Shown one piece after another: positions 14,260-22,108 of a DNA stretch of 39,190 nucleotides. Within the stretch, counting starts at the first letter, position 1, and every line of letters starts with the position of its first letter. The translations under genes were made by a program, and so were the position numbers. This DNA is from an uncultured Prevotellaceae bacterium. Its GTDB lineage: Bacteria > Bacteroidota > Bacteroidia > Bacteroidales > Muribaculaceae. The stretch is taken from NCBI GenBank assembly GCA_900318535.1, contig ONKU01000020.1, positions 1 to 39,190 of the forward strand. The letters are read 5' to 3'. Under the pieces are notes generated by a model. That model was not told where the DNA came from. It saw only the letters and a list, made by a program, of their open reading frames with translations, and did not search any database.

Positions 14260-17148
14260 ATGATGAGACAAACTTTACGACTATTATCATTGTTGATGGC
14301 TGTCCTGTATAGCACATCGGCGCTGGCTGCTGTTGACCCGTATACGGCTTTGCAAGTCACACCCGCCGAGGGTGTTGTGGAGAGCCTGCAACACTTCACC
14401 ATCACGTTTGCCGACCTGCCCGTTGTGGTCAATGAGGCCGCTGTGCCCACGTTGCAGAAAGGTGGCGGTGCCACTCTTGAAGGCCACATGGCTGCCGATG
14501 GCGATGGCAAGACCGTGCTGGTGGATTTTGACGAGGCCTGCACGCTGTCGGGCCAGTATTACCTGAACCTGCCCGAGGGCTCCCTCACGGTCAATGGCCA
14601 GCGCCTGTTGCCGCTGACGCTGAGGTTCAGCATCGAGGGCACAGTGGAATCCTTCTATGAACAGATCACCATCGACCCGGGCGAGGGCGAGGTGAAAAGC
14701 CTTCAGAATTTCACCATCTCGTTGCCGGAGTATGTGAGTGAGATAGCCTATGGCAGCCGTGCCTCATTGATCAATACCACGACGCAGGAGACCTACAGGA
14801 GCGAAATGTATGATGTGGGATTCAATGTACTGGTGAACTTTCCACAGGAAGTCAGGAAATCAGGCAGTTACAGGCTGGTTATTCCTCCCGGTTCGCTGTT
14901 GATCAACGCGCTGGGCGAGGAGACCAAGGAACTCAACTTCAATTACTTCATTCCTGAAGACAGCACGGCAGCGTTCTATGAGCAGATTACCATTGACCCG
15001 GCCGAGGGTCGCGTGGAGAGCCTTCAGAATTTCACCATCACGTTGCCGGAATATGTGAGCGAGATTGTTGACGGCAGCCAGGCTGTGCTGACCAACGTTA
15101 CCACGGGCGCCGAGAGCCGTGCCCAGATGGTGGACGTGGGCAATAAGGTGCTGGTGAACTTTGCCGAGGCGGTTACCGAGGCGGGACAATACACCTTGAG
15201 CATTCCCGCCGGTTCAATCGTCGTGGATGCGCTGGGCGAGGAGGTGCATGAGTTGCATTTCACCTATTACATTTTCCAGGAGGGAATGCCCGAATATACC
15301 ATCAACCCTGCCGAGGGCGAGGTGTACAGGCTGCAGTATTTCACCCTTGATTTTGGCCAGCAGGTCAATGTTGATGAAACAATCCATCCCACGCTGACCA
15401 ACGATGAGACCGGGGAGGCCTATGAGTGCAATCTGCTGGTGCTGGGAGGCAATGCCGTGGCATTTAAGGAATACCCGTTGAGCATTCTGGGCTCCTATAC
15501 CTTGACGATTCCCGCCGGTTGCATCATTCTGACGTCTAGCTGGCAAACCAATGCCGAGATGGAGTTCCATTACACCATTGTCGAGAAAGATACCTTTGTC
15601 CCCCCCGTCATCGAGAGCCAGCCCGAGGGCGAGCTGAAACTGTATCATCGCAGCGGAGGCGTTGTCAGGGAAGTGGAGAAGGAATATACCGTGGAAGAAG
15701 GCGAGAGCCCCTACGAACTTGTTTATGAGCAGCAGAATGGCTCGTTGAGCATCGTGTTTGCCGAGAATAACAAGGTGTATATCCAGCGCCCCGTTTCCTG
15801 GTCCTACTACAACGGCTGGGTAGAGGGCACCCTGAGTGACGACGGCAAGACCATCACTGTGCCCATGGGACAGTATATCGCCTATACCAAGTCGCTGGAA
15901 ATGGCAGTGCAGGTGGGCATGTTCGTCTATGATGATGCCGAGAACACCTACTTCTATGATGAGTCAATCGACGAGCTGACCTATGCCATCAACGACGACG
16001 GCTCGATTACCCAGGAATACACTAACCAGTATGTGATCCTGGGAACGATGAACCGTGCCTTTGGCGACGTGTTCCAGTATCTGGACTACGAGTGGCTGCA
16101 GGCTGGCGACTATGAATCGGTCTATTACCCTGCCACCGAGCAGCCGGTTGCACCTCCCGACAGTCTGGTTACCGAGGTTTATCACCTGACTACCGCTGTC
16201 AACGACGGCATGGCCTGGGATGCTTATCACACCCAAGTGAAGATAGGCTTTGACGGCGATGACGCATGGTTGCAGGGCATCTGCCCCTATCTGCCCGAGG
16301 CATGGATCAAGGGCACCCGCGACGGCAACACCGTGACCTTCCCCAACTCGCAGCTGCTGGGTTCCTATGAGGTATTGCTCTACTTCAAGTGTGCCGAGCT
16401 TGACCTCACCACCGGCGCTACGACCCAAAAGGACCTGGTGCTGACCTTTGACGGCGAGGACACCTATACCACCTATGACTACGTCTTCATCACTGCCGAC
16501 AAGAACGACCTGTTCTACCTCAACTACTATCAGGGACTGACGATTTCCAAGCAACCCGATACGCTCGTCGAGGCTCCCGAGGACATGGAGGTCAAGGAGT
16601 ATAAATACAACTACACGACCACCTTCGACGGCAGCACGATGATCAATGAGCAGAAGAGTGCCAACGTCGGCTTTGTGGGTGACGAGGTTTACATCCAGGG
16701 TCTGTGGGAGTACTTGCCCGAAGCATGGGTGAAGGGCAAACTCATCGATGGCAAACTGGTGATTGACATGCCGCAGTACTTGGGCACCTATGAGGATGAG
16801 ACCAACACGGTTTATCCCATCTACATCGTCTGCTTCGAACGCAATACGGGCACGATTCTCCGTCAGTTGACGTTCAATTACAACGAGGCCACGGGCATCT
16901 TCAGCAATCCCAGTGACGCCTATGGCGTGGGCATCAACAAGACGGGCTACCTGAATGTGCAGGACATCTATGAGGCGACGCTCATTCCCGTTCCCAATGC
17001 GCTCACCGACATCCAGGCCGATGGTACAACCTATCCTATCGAGCACTTTGACCTGCAGGGACGCCGCATCACCGACATCAGCACGGCAAGGGGTGTCATC
17101 ATCACCCGCAATGCTGATGGCAGCGTCACCAAGACATACAGGAAGTAA
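14260..17148 (+). CDS. Large secreted multi-domain protein with Ig-like repeats and T9SS-like C-terminus
   Basis: A 962-residue protein. The signal peptide ends after ALA near residue 24 (a second ATG one codon downstream is an alternative start). Four repeats follow in about residues 25-445, each opening with a PAEG or PGEG pattern such as DPAEGRVESLQNFTITLP. The first is clearly homologous to that of the gene at 13070. From about residue 460 to 900, three longer repeats share VYIQ...WV(K/E)G...(I/V)T(V/F)P..Q, a pattern seen in other Bacteroidales secreted proteins. The last 50 residues (HFDLQGRRI...ARGVIITRNADGSVTKTYRK) look like the Bacteroidales C-terminal sorting-type domain linked to type IX secretion. 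That would place it outside the cell or attached to the surface. The ligand is unknown. It is probably a separate transcription unit, ending at the terminator 17176-17210. Confidence 0.85.
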   Translation: MMRQTLRLLSLLMAVLYSTSALAAVDPYTALQVTPAEGVVESLQHFTITFADLPVVVNEAAVPTLQKGGGATLEGHMAADGDGKTVLVDFDEACTLSGQYYLNLPEGSLTVNGQRLLPLTLRFSIEGTVESFYEQITIDPGEGEVKSLQNFTISLPEYVSEIAYGSRASLINTTTQETYRSEMYDVGFNVLVNFPQEVRKSGSYRLVIPPGSLLINALGEETKELNFNYFIPEDSTAAFYEQITIDPAEGRVESLQNFTITLPEYVSEIVDGSQAVLTNVTTGAESRAQMVDVGNKVLVNFAEAVTEAGQYTLSIPAGSIVVDALGEEVHELHFTYYIFQEGMPEYTINPAEGEVYRLQYFTLDFGQQVNVDETIHPTLTNDETGEAYECNLLVLGGNAVAFKEYPLSILGSYTLTIPAGCIILTSSWQTNAEMEFHYTIVEKDTFVPPVIESQPEGELKLYHRSGGVVREVEKEYTVEEGESPYELVYEQQNGSLSIVFAENNKVYIQRPVSWSYYNGWVEGTLSDDGKTITVPMGQYIAYTKSLEMAVQVGMFVYDDAENTYFYDESIDELTYAINDDGSITQEYTNQYVILGTMNRAFGDVFQYLDYEWLQAGDYESVYYPATEQPVAPPDSLVTEVYHLTTAVNDGMAWDAYHTQVKIGFDGDDAWLQGICPYLPEAWIKGTRDGNTVTFPNSQLLGSYEVLLYFKCAELDLTTGATTQKDLVLTFDGEDTYTTYDYVFITADKNDLFYLNYYQGLTISKQPDTLVEAPEDMEVKEYKYNYTTTFDGSTMINEQKSANVGFVGDEVYIQGLWEYLPEAWVKGKLIDGKLVIDMPQYLGTYEDETNTVYPIYIVCFERNTGTILRQLTFNYNEATGIFSNPSDAYGVGINKTGYLNVQDIYEATLIPVPNALTDIQADGTTYPIEHFDLQGRRITDISTARGVIITRNADGSVTKTYRK

Positions 17149-17175
17149 ACCGCATAGTTTCTTCCGTCCAAGAGC

Positions 17176-17210
17176 AAATCACCCCGGCCAGTCGGTCGGG
17201 GTGATTTCTT
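17176..17210 (+). terminator. Intrinsic terminator after the large repeat protein
   Basis: A perfect 11-bp stem, AAATCACCCCG (17176-17186) with CGGGGTGATTT (17197-17207), has a 10-nt loop and is followed by CTT. It lies 27 bp past the stop codon. The A-rich left arm makes it potentially active in both directions. Confidence 0.85.
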
Positions 17211-17255
17211 AGATAAAAAATCAGGGCCATCATCATCAGATTTCAAAAAATGTAC

Positions 17256-17263
17256 TATATTTG
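17256..17263 (+). promoter_or_regulatory. -7 box of the GYF/dispanin gene
   Basis: TATATTTG is an exact -7 box, 50 bp upstream of the ATG at 17314. No clear -33 element is present. Confidence 0.55.
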
Positions 17264-17313
17264 CCAACAGAATTGTGGCTTTTAGGTGAAATACATTATA
17301 ATTCTCAAGAACG

Positions 17314-18006
17314 ATGAAATACTATATTGCAGAAAATGGCCAGCAGGCCGGCCCGTTTGAGGCTAATGAGCTGCTGATGCACGGGCTGACAGTGAATTCG
17401 CTGGTGTGGTGTGAGGGTATGGCTAACTGGACCTCGGCGAGCCAGGTGCCTGAGTTGATGGCCTTGCTGACGGGACAGACCTTCAATCCCGGCGGCATCG
17501 ACACGCAACTGCCGCCAGTGCCCCCCATGGGTGACAGCCAGTTGCCCCCCATGCCGCAGATGCCGCCCTTTGATGGCGGACAGCAGTTGCCGCAGCAGCC
17601 CACGACGCCCTACGGCACTCCCTACGGACAGGGAACGCCCAACCAGCCGTATGCTCCACCGCAATATGGCCCCAGCACCAACACGCCGACCAACCAGGTG
17701 ATGCCCAAGACGTGGCTCACCGAGTCGATACTTGCCACGGCGGCCTCGTTGCTGTGTTGCTTCAATATCGTGGGAATCGTGACGGGCGTGTTGGCCATCT
17801 TCAAGGCCAATGGCGTCAAGTCCAAGTTCATGAAGGGTGACACGGCAGGTGCCAACCAGGACTCGGCATCGGCCAAGAAGTGGATGATGATCACTATTGC
17901 CGTGGGTGTGGTGTGGACACTGATCCAGGCCTACCGCATGATAAGCAATCCCACACTGTTGCAACAGATACAGGAAGGCACGGTAGGTTCACTCTACGGC
18001 TTGTAA
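17314..18006 (+). CDS. GYF_2-domain protein with C-terminal CD225/dispanin-like membrane region
   Basis: A 230-residue protein with three parts. Residues 1-50 form a bacterial GYF_2-type domain (YYIAENGQQAGPFEANEL ... VWCEGMANWTSASQVPEL). Residues 60-130 form a linker rich in Pro, Gln and Gly. Residues 130-215 resemble the CD225/dispanin family, with two hydrophobic segments around SILATAASLLCC and MMITIAVGVVWTL joined by a loop AGANQDSASAKKW. There is no signal peptide, so the GYF domain should stay in the cytoplasm, where such domains bind proline-rich or peptide partners. This GYF-linker-dispanin layout is common in Bacteroidota, but its cellular role is not established. It is a single-gene unit that converges with the ribH operon, 40 bp apart. 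Confidence 0.85.
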   Translation: MKYYIAENGQQAGPFEANELLMHGLTVNSLVWCEGMANWTSASQVPELMALLTGQTFNPGGIDTQLPPVPPMGDSQLPPMPQMPPFDGGQQLPQQPTTPYGTPYGQGTPNQPYAPPQYGPSTNTPTNQVMPKTWLTESILATAASLLCCFNIVGIVTGVLAIFKANGVKSKFMKGDTAGANQDSASAKKWMMITIAVGVVWTLIQAYRMISNPTLLQQIQEGTVGSLYGL

Positions 18007-18046
18007 AAAAAACGGGAAAACGGCGGGCGGCCGCTCGGGTTGCCCC

Positions 18047-18544
18047 TTAATGACAGAAGTTGCGGGCGAAGTGTGCCATCTTGATGGCTGCTTCGGCCGC
18101 TTCGGTGCCCTTATTGCACAGGGCTCCGCCAGCACGGTCTAGGGCCTGCTGCATGTCGTCACAGGTCAATACACAGAAGATCACGGGTACCGGCTGGGTG
18201 GCGTTCAGCTGGGCGCAGCCCTGGGTGACATTGTCACAGACGTAGTCGAAATGCGGTGTTCCGCCGCGAATCACGCAACCAATCATGATAATCGCGTCAT
18301 AGCGGCCTGTGCGTGCCATCTGTGCGGCGCCAAAGGTCAGTTCGACCGTGCCGGGCACATGGGCTACGGTGATGTTCTCGCTGGGATAACCTTCCTGGGC
18401 AAACAGGTCGAGTGCGCCCTGGAGCAGGGCACCGGTAATCTGGTCGTTCCACTCGGCGCAGACGATGCCCACGGTGAGGCCGTCAACGTGGGGGAGGGTA
18501 TGGAGGGCACTGGAGCCCTCTTGTTTATTCAGTTCGGTTGACAT
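18047..18544 (-). CDS. ribH: 6,7-dimethyl-8-ribityllumazine synthase
   Basis: A 165-residue protein from the MSTELN start. The longer open frame to 18646 overlaps the upstream gene and is rejected. It catalyses the penultimate step of riboflavin synthesis, joining 5-amino-6-ribitylamino-uracil and 3,4-dihydroxy-2-butanone 4-phosphate. Family motifs are in order: AEWN (30-33), VPGTVEL (63-69), GCVIRGGTPHFDYV (89-102) with the catalytic His at H98, and NKGTEAAEAAIKMA (144-157). The length fits the family, which assembles as cytosolic pentamers or icosahedra. It follows the TPR-GDPD gene by 8 bp and is the last gene of the operon. No FMN riboswitch is seen upstream. Confidence 0.95.
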   Translation of the reverse strand: MSTELNKQEGSSALHTLPHVDGLTVGIVCAEWNDQITGALLQGALDLFAQEGYPSENITVAHVPGTVELTFGAAQMARTGRYDAIIMIGCVIRGGTPHFDYVCDNVTQGCAQLNATQPVPVIFCVLTCDDMQQALDRAGGALCNKGTEAAEAAIKMAHFARNFCH

Positions 18545-18552
18545 TTCGTGTT

Positions 18553-20331
18553 TTACAATTCTTTGGGGAAGCGGGCGTTGGTGGTGATGTAGTCCACGCC
18601 CATGGCCTTGACTCGATTGAAATCCTCGACCTTGTCCACGGTCCACACGTTGACCTTGAGGCCAGCGGCATGCATGGCGTCAACGGCCTCCTTGGTGACG
18701 ATGGTGTGAACGACGTCCAGGTCCATCTTGTACTGCTTGCACCATTCCACCCATTCCATGATGGTGCCGTCCTCGTCACCGGCCAGCACCTGAACGGTAA
18801 CATCGGGATAATGGCGGTGGATGAACTCTACCACACCGGGCATGAACGAGATGATGACGGCCTTGTCGGTCATCCCCTTCTGGTCAATGAGGTTGATCAG
18901 GGCGGGAATGCCGTCAAACACGGGCTCATTCTCGGCCTTGGTGTTGCTGTGGATGCTGGTGCACACCTTGACCTCGATGACGGGCACCACGTCGTATTCC
19001 TTGCAGATGTCGAGGAACTCGCCCAGCGTGCAGGGGTTGCCGGCGTAGGTGATGCCGTGGCGTTTGCTGGTCAGGCGGGTCGAGAGCACGGCTTCGGTGG
19101 TCATATCGGCAATCTCGGTCTCGGGGCCTCCCAGGCGCTTATAGTTGGCGTCATGGCTCACGACGAAGGTGCCGTCGGCAGTGACGCGGATATCGCATTC
19201 CAGACCCCATGCCCCGGCGTTGGCTCCGTTGATAAAGGCGGCACGGGTATTTTCCACACCCCACTGCGAGCCGCGGTGGCCCACGATGAGCTGTGCATTC
19301 ATCCCCAGTGAACCCACGATGATGAGCGTGGCGGTAAAGATACTCTTGAGCAGTGTCATAATGTTCACGTTTTTATTCTTGTTGTTGAGTAGGTCTTGTA
19401 TCTCGTGCACCTGGGCGGTGGCGTCGAGCCGCTGGGCCAGGGGCAGCAGGGAGCGTAGCAGCTGCTCGGCTGCCGTGCGGCGGTTGATGAGTCGCATCAG
19501 GGCCTTGGCCAGGCCGATGGACAGCGTCAACTCGCGATGTCCCATTTTCTCGCCCAGTTTCTTCTGGTAGCGCAGGGCCTTGGTGTAATATTTGACCGCA
19601 TTGCGGCTATTGCCCATCTCGAGCATGATGTCTCCCTCCTTGCCCAGCGTGTCTACCAGGTTGGACATGGCGGTGCGTGTCTCATTCACATCGCCGTTGT
19701 CCAGTTCGCTCATGTAGAGCTCGCTGGCGCTCTGGTAATGGGCCAGGACGTTCATCTGCTTGGTTTTGGACTTGATGACCTCGGTCGAGGCCTCGACGGC
19801 CATGAGCAGCAGGGCGCTGAAGCGCGACTCGTTGCGCTTCGATAACCGTTCCAGCAGCTGTTGGGCCTTGGTCAGCTCTTTGGCGGCCCGGCTGTTGTCG
19901 CCCATGTCGTGATGGGCGAGGGCCAGGTTGTAGATCAGTGACGCCACGATGGCGTTGAAATCCTCGGTCTTCTTGCCCTGGTGGGACGATAGCACAAGCA
20001 GGGCGTTCTCGGCGGCTCCCAGCGACAGCGAGGGATTGCCTCCGTCGATGAGCAATGCCATGCGGGCGAGCCACAGCCATGCGGCATAGAGCTCGGGCAA
20101 CGACATCATGCGCTCGTCGTCATAGATGAATTCCTCGATCACCTGCTCGGCCTCCAGATCGCGCTTGTTGGCGATGAGGTACTCGGCATAGCAGATCTGC
20201 ATCTCGGTGACGATGGCGGGATCCAGGCCTTTGCTGGGCGGCATCGTCTGGCTCATGGCCATCTGGGCACGGGCGATGGTCATGTCGTTCTTGAAATGCG
20301 GCAGTGCGACGGTGACGGGCAGGGGATTCAT
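18553..20331 (-). CDS. TPR-like protein fused in frame to a glycerophosphodiester phosphodiesterase
   Basis: A 592-residue frame with two unlike halves. Residues 1-324 are helical TPR-like repeats (AEYLIANKRDLEAEQVIEEF; LALAHHDMGDNSRAAKELTKA; NAVKYYTKALRYQKKLGEK) with no signal peptide. Residues 325-592 form a complete secreted GDPD. They start with Met (ATG at 19359), a signal-peptide-like helix ending MNA, then the GDPD catalytic residues: H352-R353 of HRG, E378 and D380 of LECD, and H393 of SHD. GDPDs hydrolyse glycerophosphodiesters to glycerol 3-phosphate and an alcohol. The joint is A-rich and looks like a start region (AAGAATAAAAACGTGAACATT precedes the ATG, split here for length: AAGAATAAAAAC, GTGAACATT). 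Two readings fit. One is a membrane protein with TPR inside and GDPD outside. The other is two genes that lost a stop through mutation or sequencing error. It lies between the pfkB-like gene and ribH. Confidence 0.8.
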   Translation of the reverse strand: MNPLPVTVALPHFKNDMTIARAQMAMSQTMPPSKGLDPAIVTEMQICYAEYLIANKRDLEAEQVIEEFIYDDERMMSLPELYAAWLWLARMALLIDGGNPSLSLGAAENALLVLSSHQGKKTEDFNAIVASLIYNLALAHHDMGDNSRAAKELTKAQQLLERLSKRNESRFSALLLMAVEASTEVIKSKTKQMNVLAHYQSASELYMSELDNGDVNETRTAMSNLVDTLGKEGDIMLEMGNSRNAVKYYTKALRYQKKLGEKMGHRELTLSIGLAKALMRLINRRTAAEQLLRSLLPLAQRLDATAQVHEIQDLLNNKNKNVNIMTLLKSIFTATLIIVGSLGMNAQLIVGHRGSQWGVENTRAAFINGANAGAWGLECDIRVTADGTFVVSHDANYKRLGGPETEIADMTTEAVLSTRLTSKRHGITYAGNPCTLGEFLDICKEYDVVPVIEVKVCTSIHSNTKAENEPVFDGIPALINLIDQKGMTDKAVIISFMPGVVEFIHRHYPDVTVQVLAGDEDGTIMEWVEWCKQYKMDLDVVHTIVTKEAVDAMHAAGLKVNVWTVDKVEDFNRVKAMGVDYITTNARFPKEL

Positions 20332-20374
20332 TCTGAGGGGGAGGGTTATGGGTTAGGGTAGCCTGCTTGAGAAA

Positions 20375-21307
20375 TCAATATTTCAGTTCGGCTGCATAAC
20401 GGGCTGCCAGGGCCTCGTCAATGCAGTCGTCGGGGTTGGCCGATGCCGATGCGATGGCCTGGGCGCCGGTGACGATGTCGATCCATGCGGCACGGGGCAG
20501 CTGGTGGATGTTGGAGCGGGTCACCTCGTTCTTCAACAGCCCGTAGATGACGCCTGCCGTGAATCCGGCCTGCCAGCCCAGCATGTGGCGCGTGGGGGTG
20601 CCGAGGGCAGGGTGGGGCAGCGCTTTGCCGCCCTTGTCGAAACGGGTCACCGACAAGTCGGGATGGATGTGCAGATAGTTGTTGCAGTAGAACTCGACAT
20701 GGTTGGTATAGGCCTGCTGGGCGGTCTCGCCGGGGAACACGTCACGCAGGTCGCGCTCATGGGCAATGACCAGGTCGCTCACCTCCAGGTTCTCGAGGAT
20801 GGCGGGCATGACATGGGCAATGTGGAAATTTATGCCGTGCTGGAAACCAGGCAGATACAGGATGATGGCCTTGCGTTCCACGGCATAGTTCACCAGTTCG
20901 AACAGGGCCTTGCGCTGCGGCTCGGTAATGGCATACAGCGAGCCGAACAGCAGGATGTCGTCCTCGTCGATGCGGGGCCAAACCACGTCGAAGCGCTCCT
21001 TGGGATAGACGCCATAGTTGACCATGGTGTCCTTGCCGCCATCGTTGAAAATGATGGACATGGCAGCGGCACCTGTCGTGTAGCGGTCGATGGAGTTGAC
21101 GTCAACGCGGTGGCGGGTCAGGTAGTCGACGATGATGTCGCCCACACGGTCGGCACAGCACTCGCTCACCATGGCCACGGGCAGTCCCATGGTGCCCAGG
21201 ATGGCAGCGGCATTGGCGATACGTCCGCCCACAAACGAACGGGTGGGCTGGTTGCCGCTATAGACGGTGTCGAGCACCGATTCGCCGATGGCTATGATCT
21301 TTCTCAT
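20375..21307 (-). CDS. PfkB-family sugar-kinase homologue lacking the catalytic motif
   Basis: A 310-residue protein from MRKIIAIGES. The frame open to 21451 adds low-complexity sequence overlapping the SIS gene and is rejected. The fold is that of PfkB/ribokinase proteins: the first motif FVGGRIANAA (25-34) is intact, and the body aligns with Bacteroidales carbohydrate kinases beginning MRKIIGIGE as I remember them. The kinase signature IGAGDNFNAG, which carries the catalytic Asp, is LGWQAGFTAG here (243-252), so that Asp is replaced by Ala (A247). The earlier DPNFR motif is YLPGFQ (151-156). The protein is therefore probably not a kinase. It could be a regulator or scaffold for the adjacent SIS isomerase, or have a changed activity. 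The frame is intact, so it is not a decayed pseudogene. Confidence 0.82.
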   Translation of the reverse strand: MRKIIAIGESVLDTVYSGNQPTRSFVGGRIANAAAILGTMGLPVAMVSECCADRVGDIIVDYLTRHRVDVNSIDRYTTGAAAMSIIFNDGGKDTMVNYGVYPKERFDVVWPRIDEDDILLFGSLYAITEPQRKALFELVNYAVERKAIILYLPGFQHGINFHIAHVMPAILENLEVSDLVIAHERDLRDVFPGETAQQAYTNHVEFYCNNYLHIHPDLSVTRFDKGGKALPHPALGTPTRHMLGWQAGFTAGVIYGLLKNEVTRSNIHQLPRAAWIDIVTGAQAIASASANPDDCIDEALAARYAAELKY

Positions 21308-21335
21308 TCGGGTTGATGAAGGATATTTGGGTGAT

Positions 21336-21944
21336 TCAATATTTGGTGCCCTTGGCAACGCTGCCCAGGTAACCGCCGTGGTGGCGCAGGGCGTAGTCCT
21401 CGCGGGTGAATCCGGTGGCGCGCATGGTGTTGACCACCAGCACGTCGCCAATGACGGTCATCACTGTAGTCGAGGTGGTGGGGGTGAGTCCAAGGGGGCA
21501 GACTTCCTGGGTGGTGCCGGTCCACAGGCAGATGTCGGCCAGGTGGGCCAGTTCGCTGTCCTTGTTACCGGTGATGACCACAATCTTGAGCTGGGGATAC
21601 AGGTTGTGGGCCAGCGACACGAGGGCGCAGATTTCGTTGGTGCGGCCCGAGTTGGACAGCAACAGCAGTACGTCGTGGGGTTGTACCACGCCCAGGTCGC
21701 CGTGTTGTGCCTCGCTGGGATGCAGGAAGATGGCGGGAATGCCCGTCGAGGAGAAGGTAGTGGCGATGTTGTCGGCAATCTGGCCGCACTTGCCCATGCC
21801 CGAGGTGACCAGCTTACCTCCCTCGTGCTTCACCTGCTCGACAATGAGCTTGACAGCCTCTTCATAGGCATCGGTAATGGGTATGTTAAGGACGGCCTTG
21901 CTCTCGGCCTCCAGGATCTCTTGCATTGATTGTTTTACGTCCAT
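21336..21944 (-). CDS. SIS-domain sugar-phosphate isomerase, KdsD/GutQ-like, without CBS domains
   Basis: A 202-residue protein. I start at 21944 (MDVKQSMQEI) because the -7 box at 21972-21979 overlaps the alternative ATG at 21974. SIS-domain landmarks: SGMGKCGQIA (48-57), HPSEAQHGDLG (75-85), SNSGRTNEI (97-105) and TPTTSTTVMTVIGD further on. These are the motifs of arabinose-5-phosphate isomerases (KdsD/GutQ/KpsF), which convert ribulose 5-phosphate to arabinose 5-phosphate for Kdo. Full-length KdsD proteins have two C-terminal CBS domains (about 320 residues), and these are absent here. A different sugar phosphate is possible. It is the first gene of the operon, 28 bp ahead of the PfkB-like gene, so the two probably work together. 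Confidence 0.87.
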   Translation of the reverse strand: MDVKQSMQEILEAESKAVLNIPITDAYEEAVKLIVEQVKHEGGKLVTSGMGKCGQIADNIATTFSSTGIPAIFLHPSEAQHGDLGVVQPHDVLLLLSNSGRTNEICALVSLAHNLYPQLKIVVITGNKDSELAHLADICLWTGTTQEVCPLGLTPTTSTTVMTVIGDVLVVNTMRATGFTREDYALRHHGGYLGSVAKGTKY

Positions 21945-21971
21945 AATGTGGTATCTATAGTTTTGAACACG

Positions 21972-21979
21972 CAAAGGTA
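21972..21979 (-). promoter_or_regulatory. -7 box of the SIS-PfkB-TPR/GDPD-ribH operon
   Basis: On the minus strand, TACCTTTG is an exact -7 box 27 bp upstream of the chosen ATG. No later promoter is evident before ribH. The DNA upstream (21990-22020) has repeated TCAGTT motifs. Confidence 0.7.
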
Positions 21980-22054
21980 CAAAGAAGTTTTCAGTTGTCA
22001 GCCGTCAGTTTTCAGTTTTTGGGTGCCTGGTGCAGTTTTGTGGATAAAATGATG

Positions 22055-22062
22055 TATTTTTG
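22055..22062 (+). promoter_or_regulatory. -7 box of the DUF3667 gene
   Basis: TATTTTTG is an exact -7 box, 46 bp upstream of the ATG at 22109. A TTTTG (22036-22040) is nearby, but the spacing of 14 nt is short for a -33 element. Confidence 0.55.
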
Positions 22063-22108
22063 CAGGATAGTAATCACGAAGAACCTGTAAGGAAGATGTA
22101 ATTGAAAG

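Noticed and set aside
18545-18646. N-terminal extension of RibH
   Set aside because: It overlaps the end of the TPR-GDPD gene in another frame and is unlike any lumazine synthase N-terminus.
17149-18646. FMN riboswitch near ribH
   Set aside because: I looked for the conserved RFN pattern upstream of ribH and of its operon and saw none. The gene is internal to an operon.
21308-21451. N-terminal extension of the PfkB-like protein
   Set aside because: It overlaps the end of the SIS gene, is low-complexity, and the PfkB fold starts at MRKIIAIGES.
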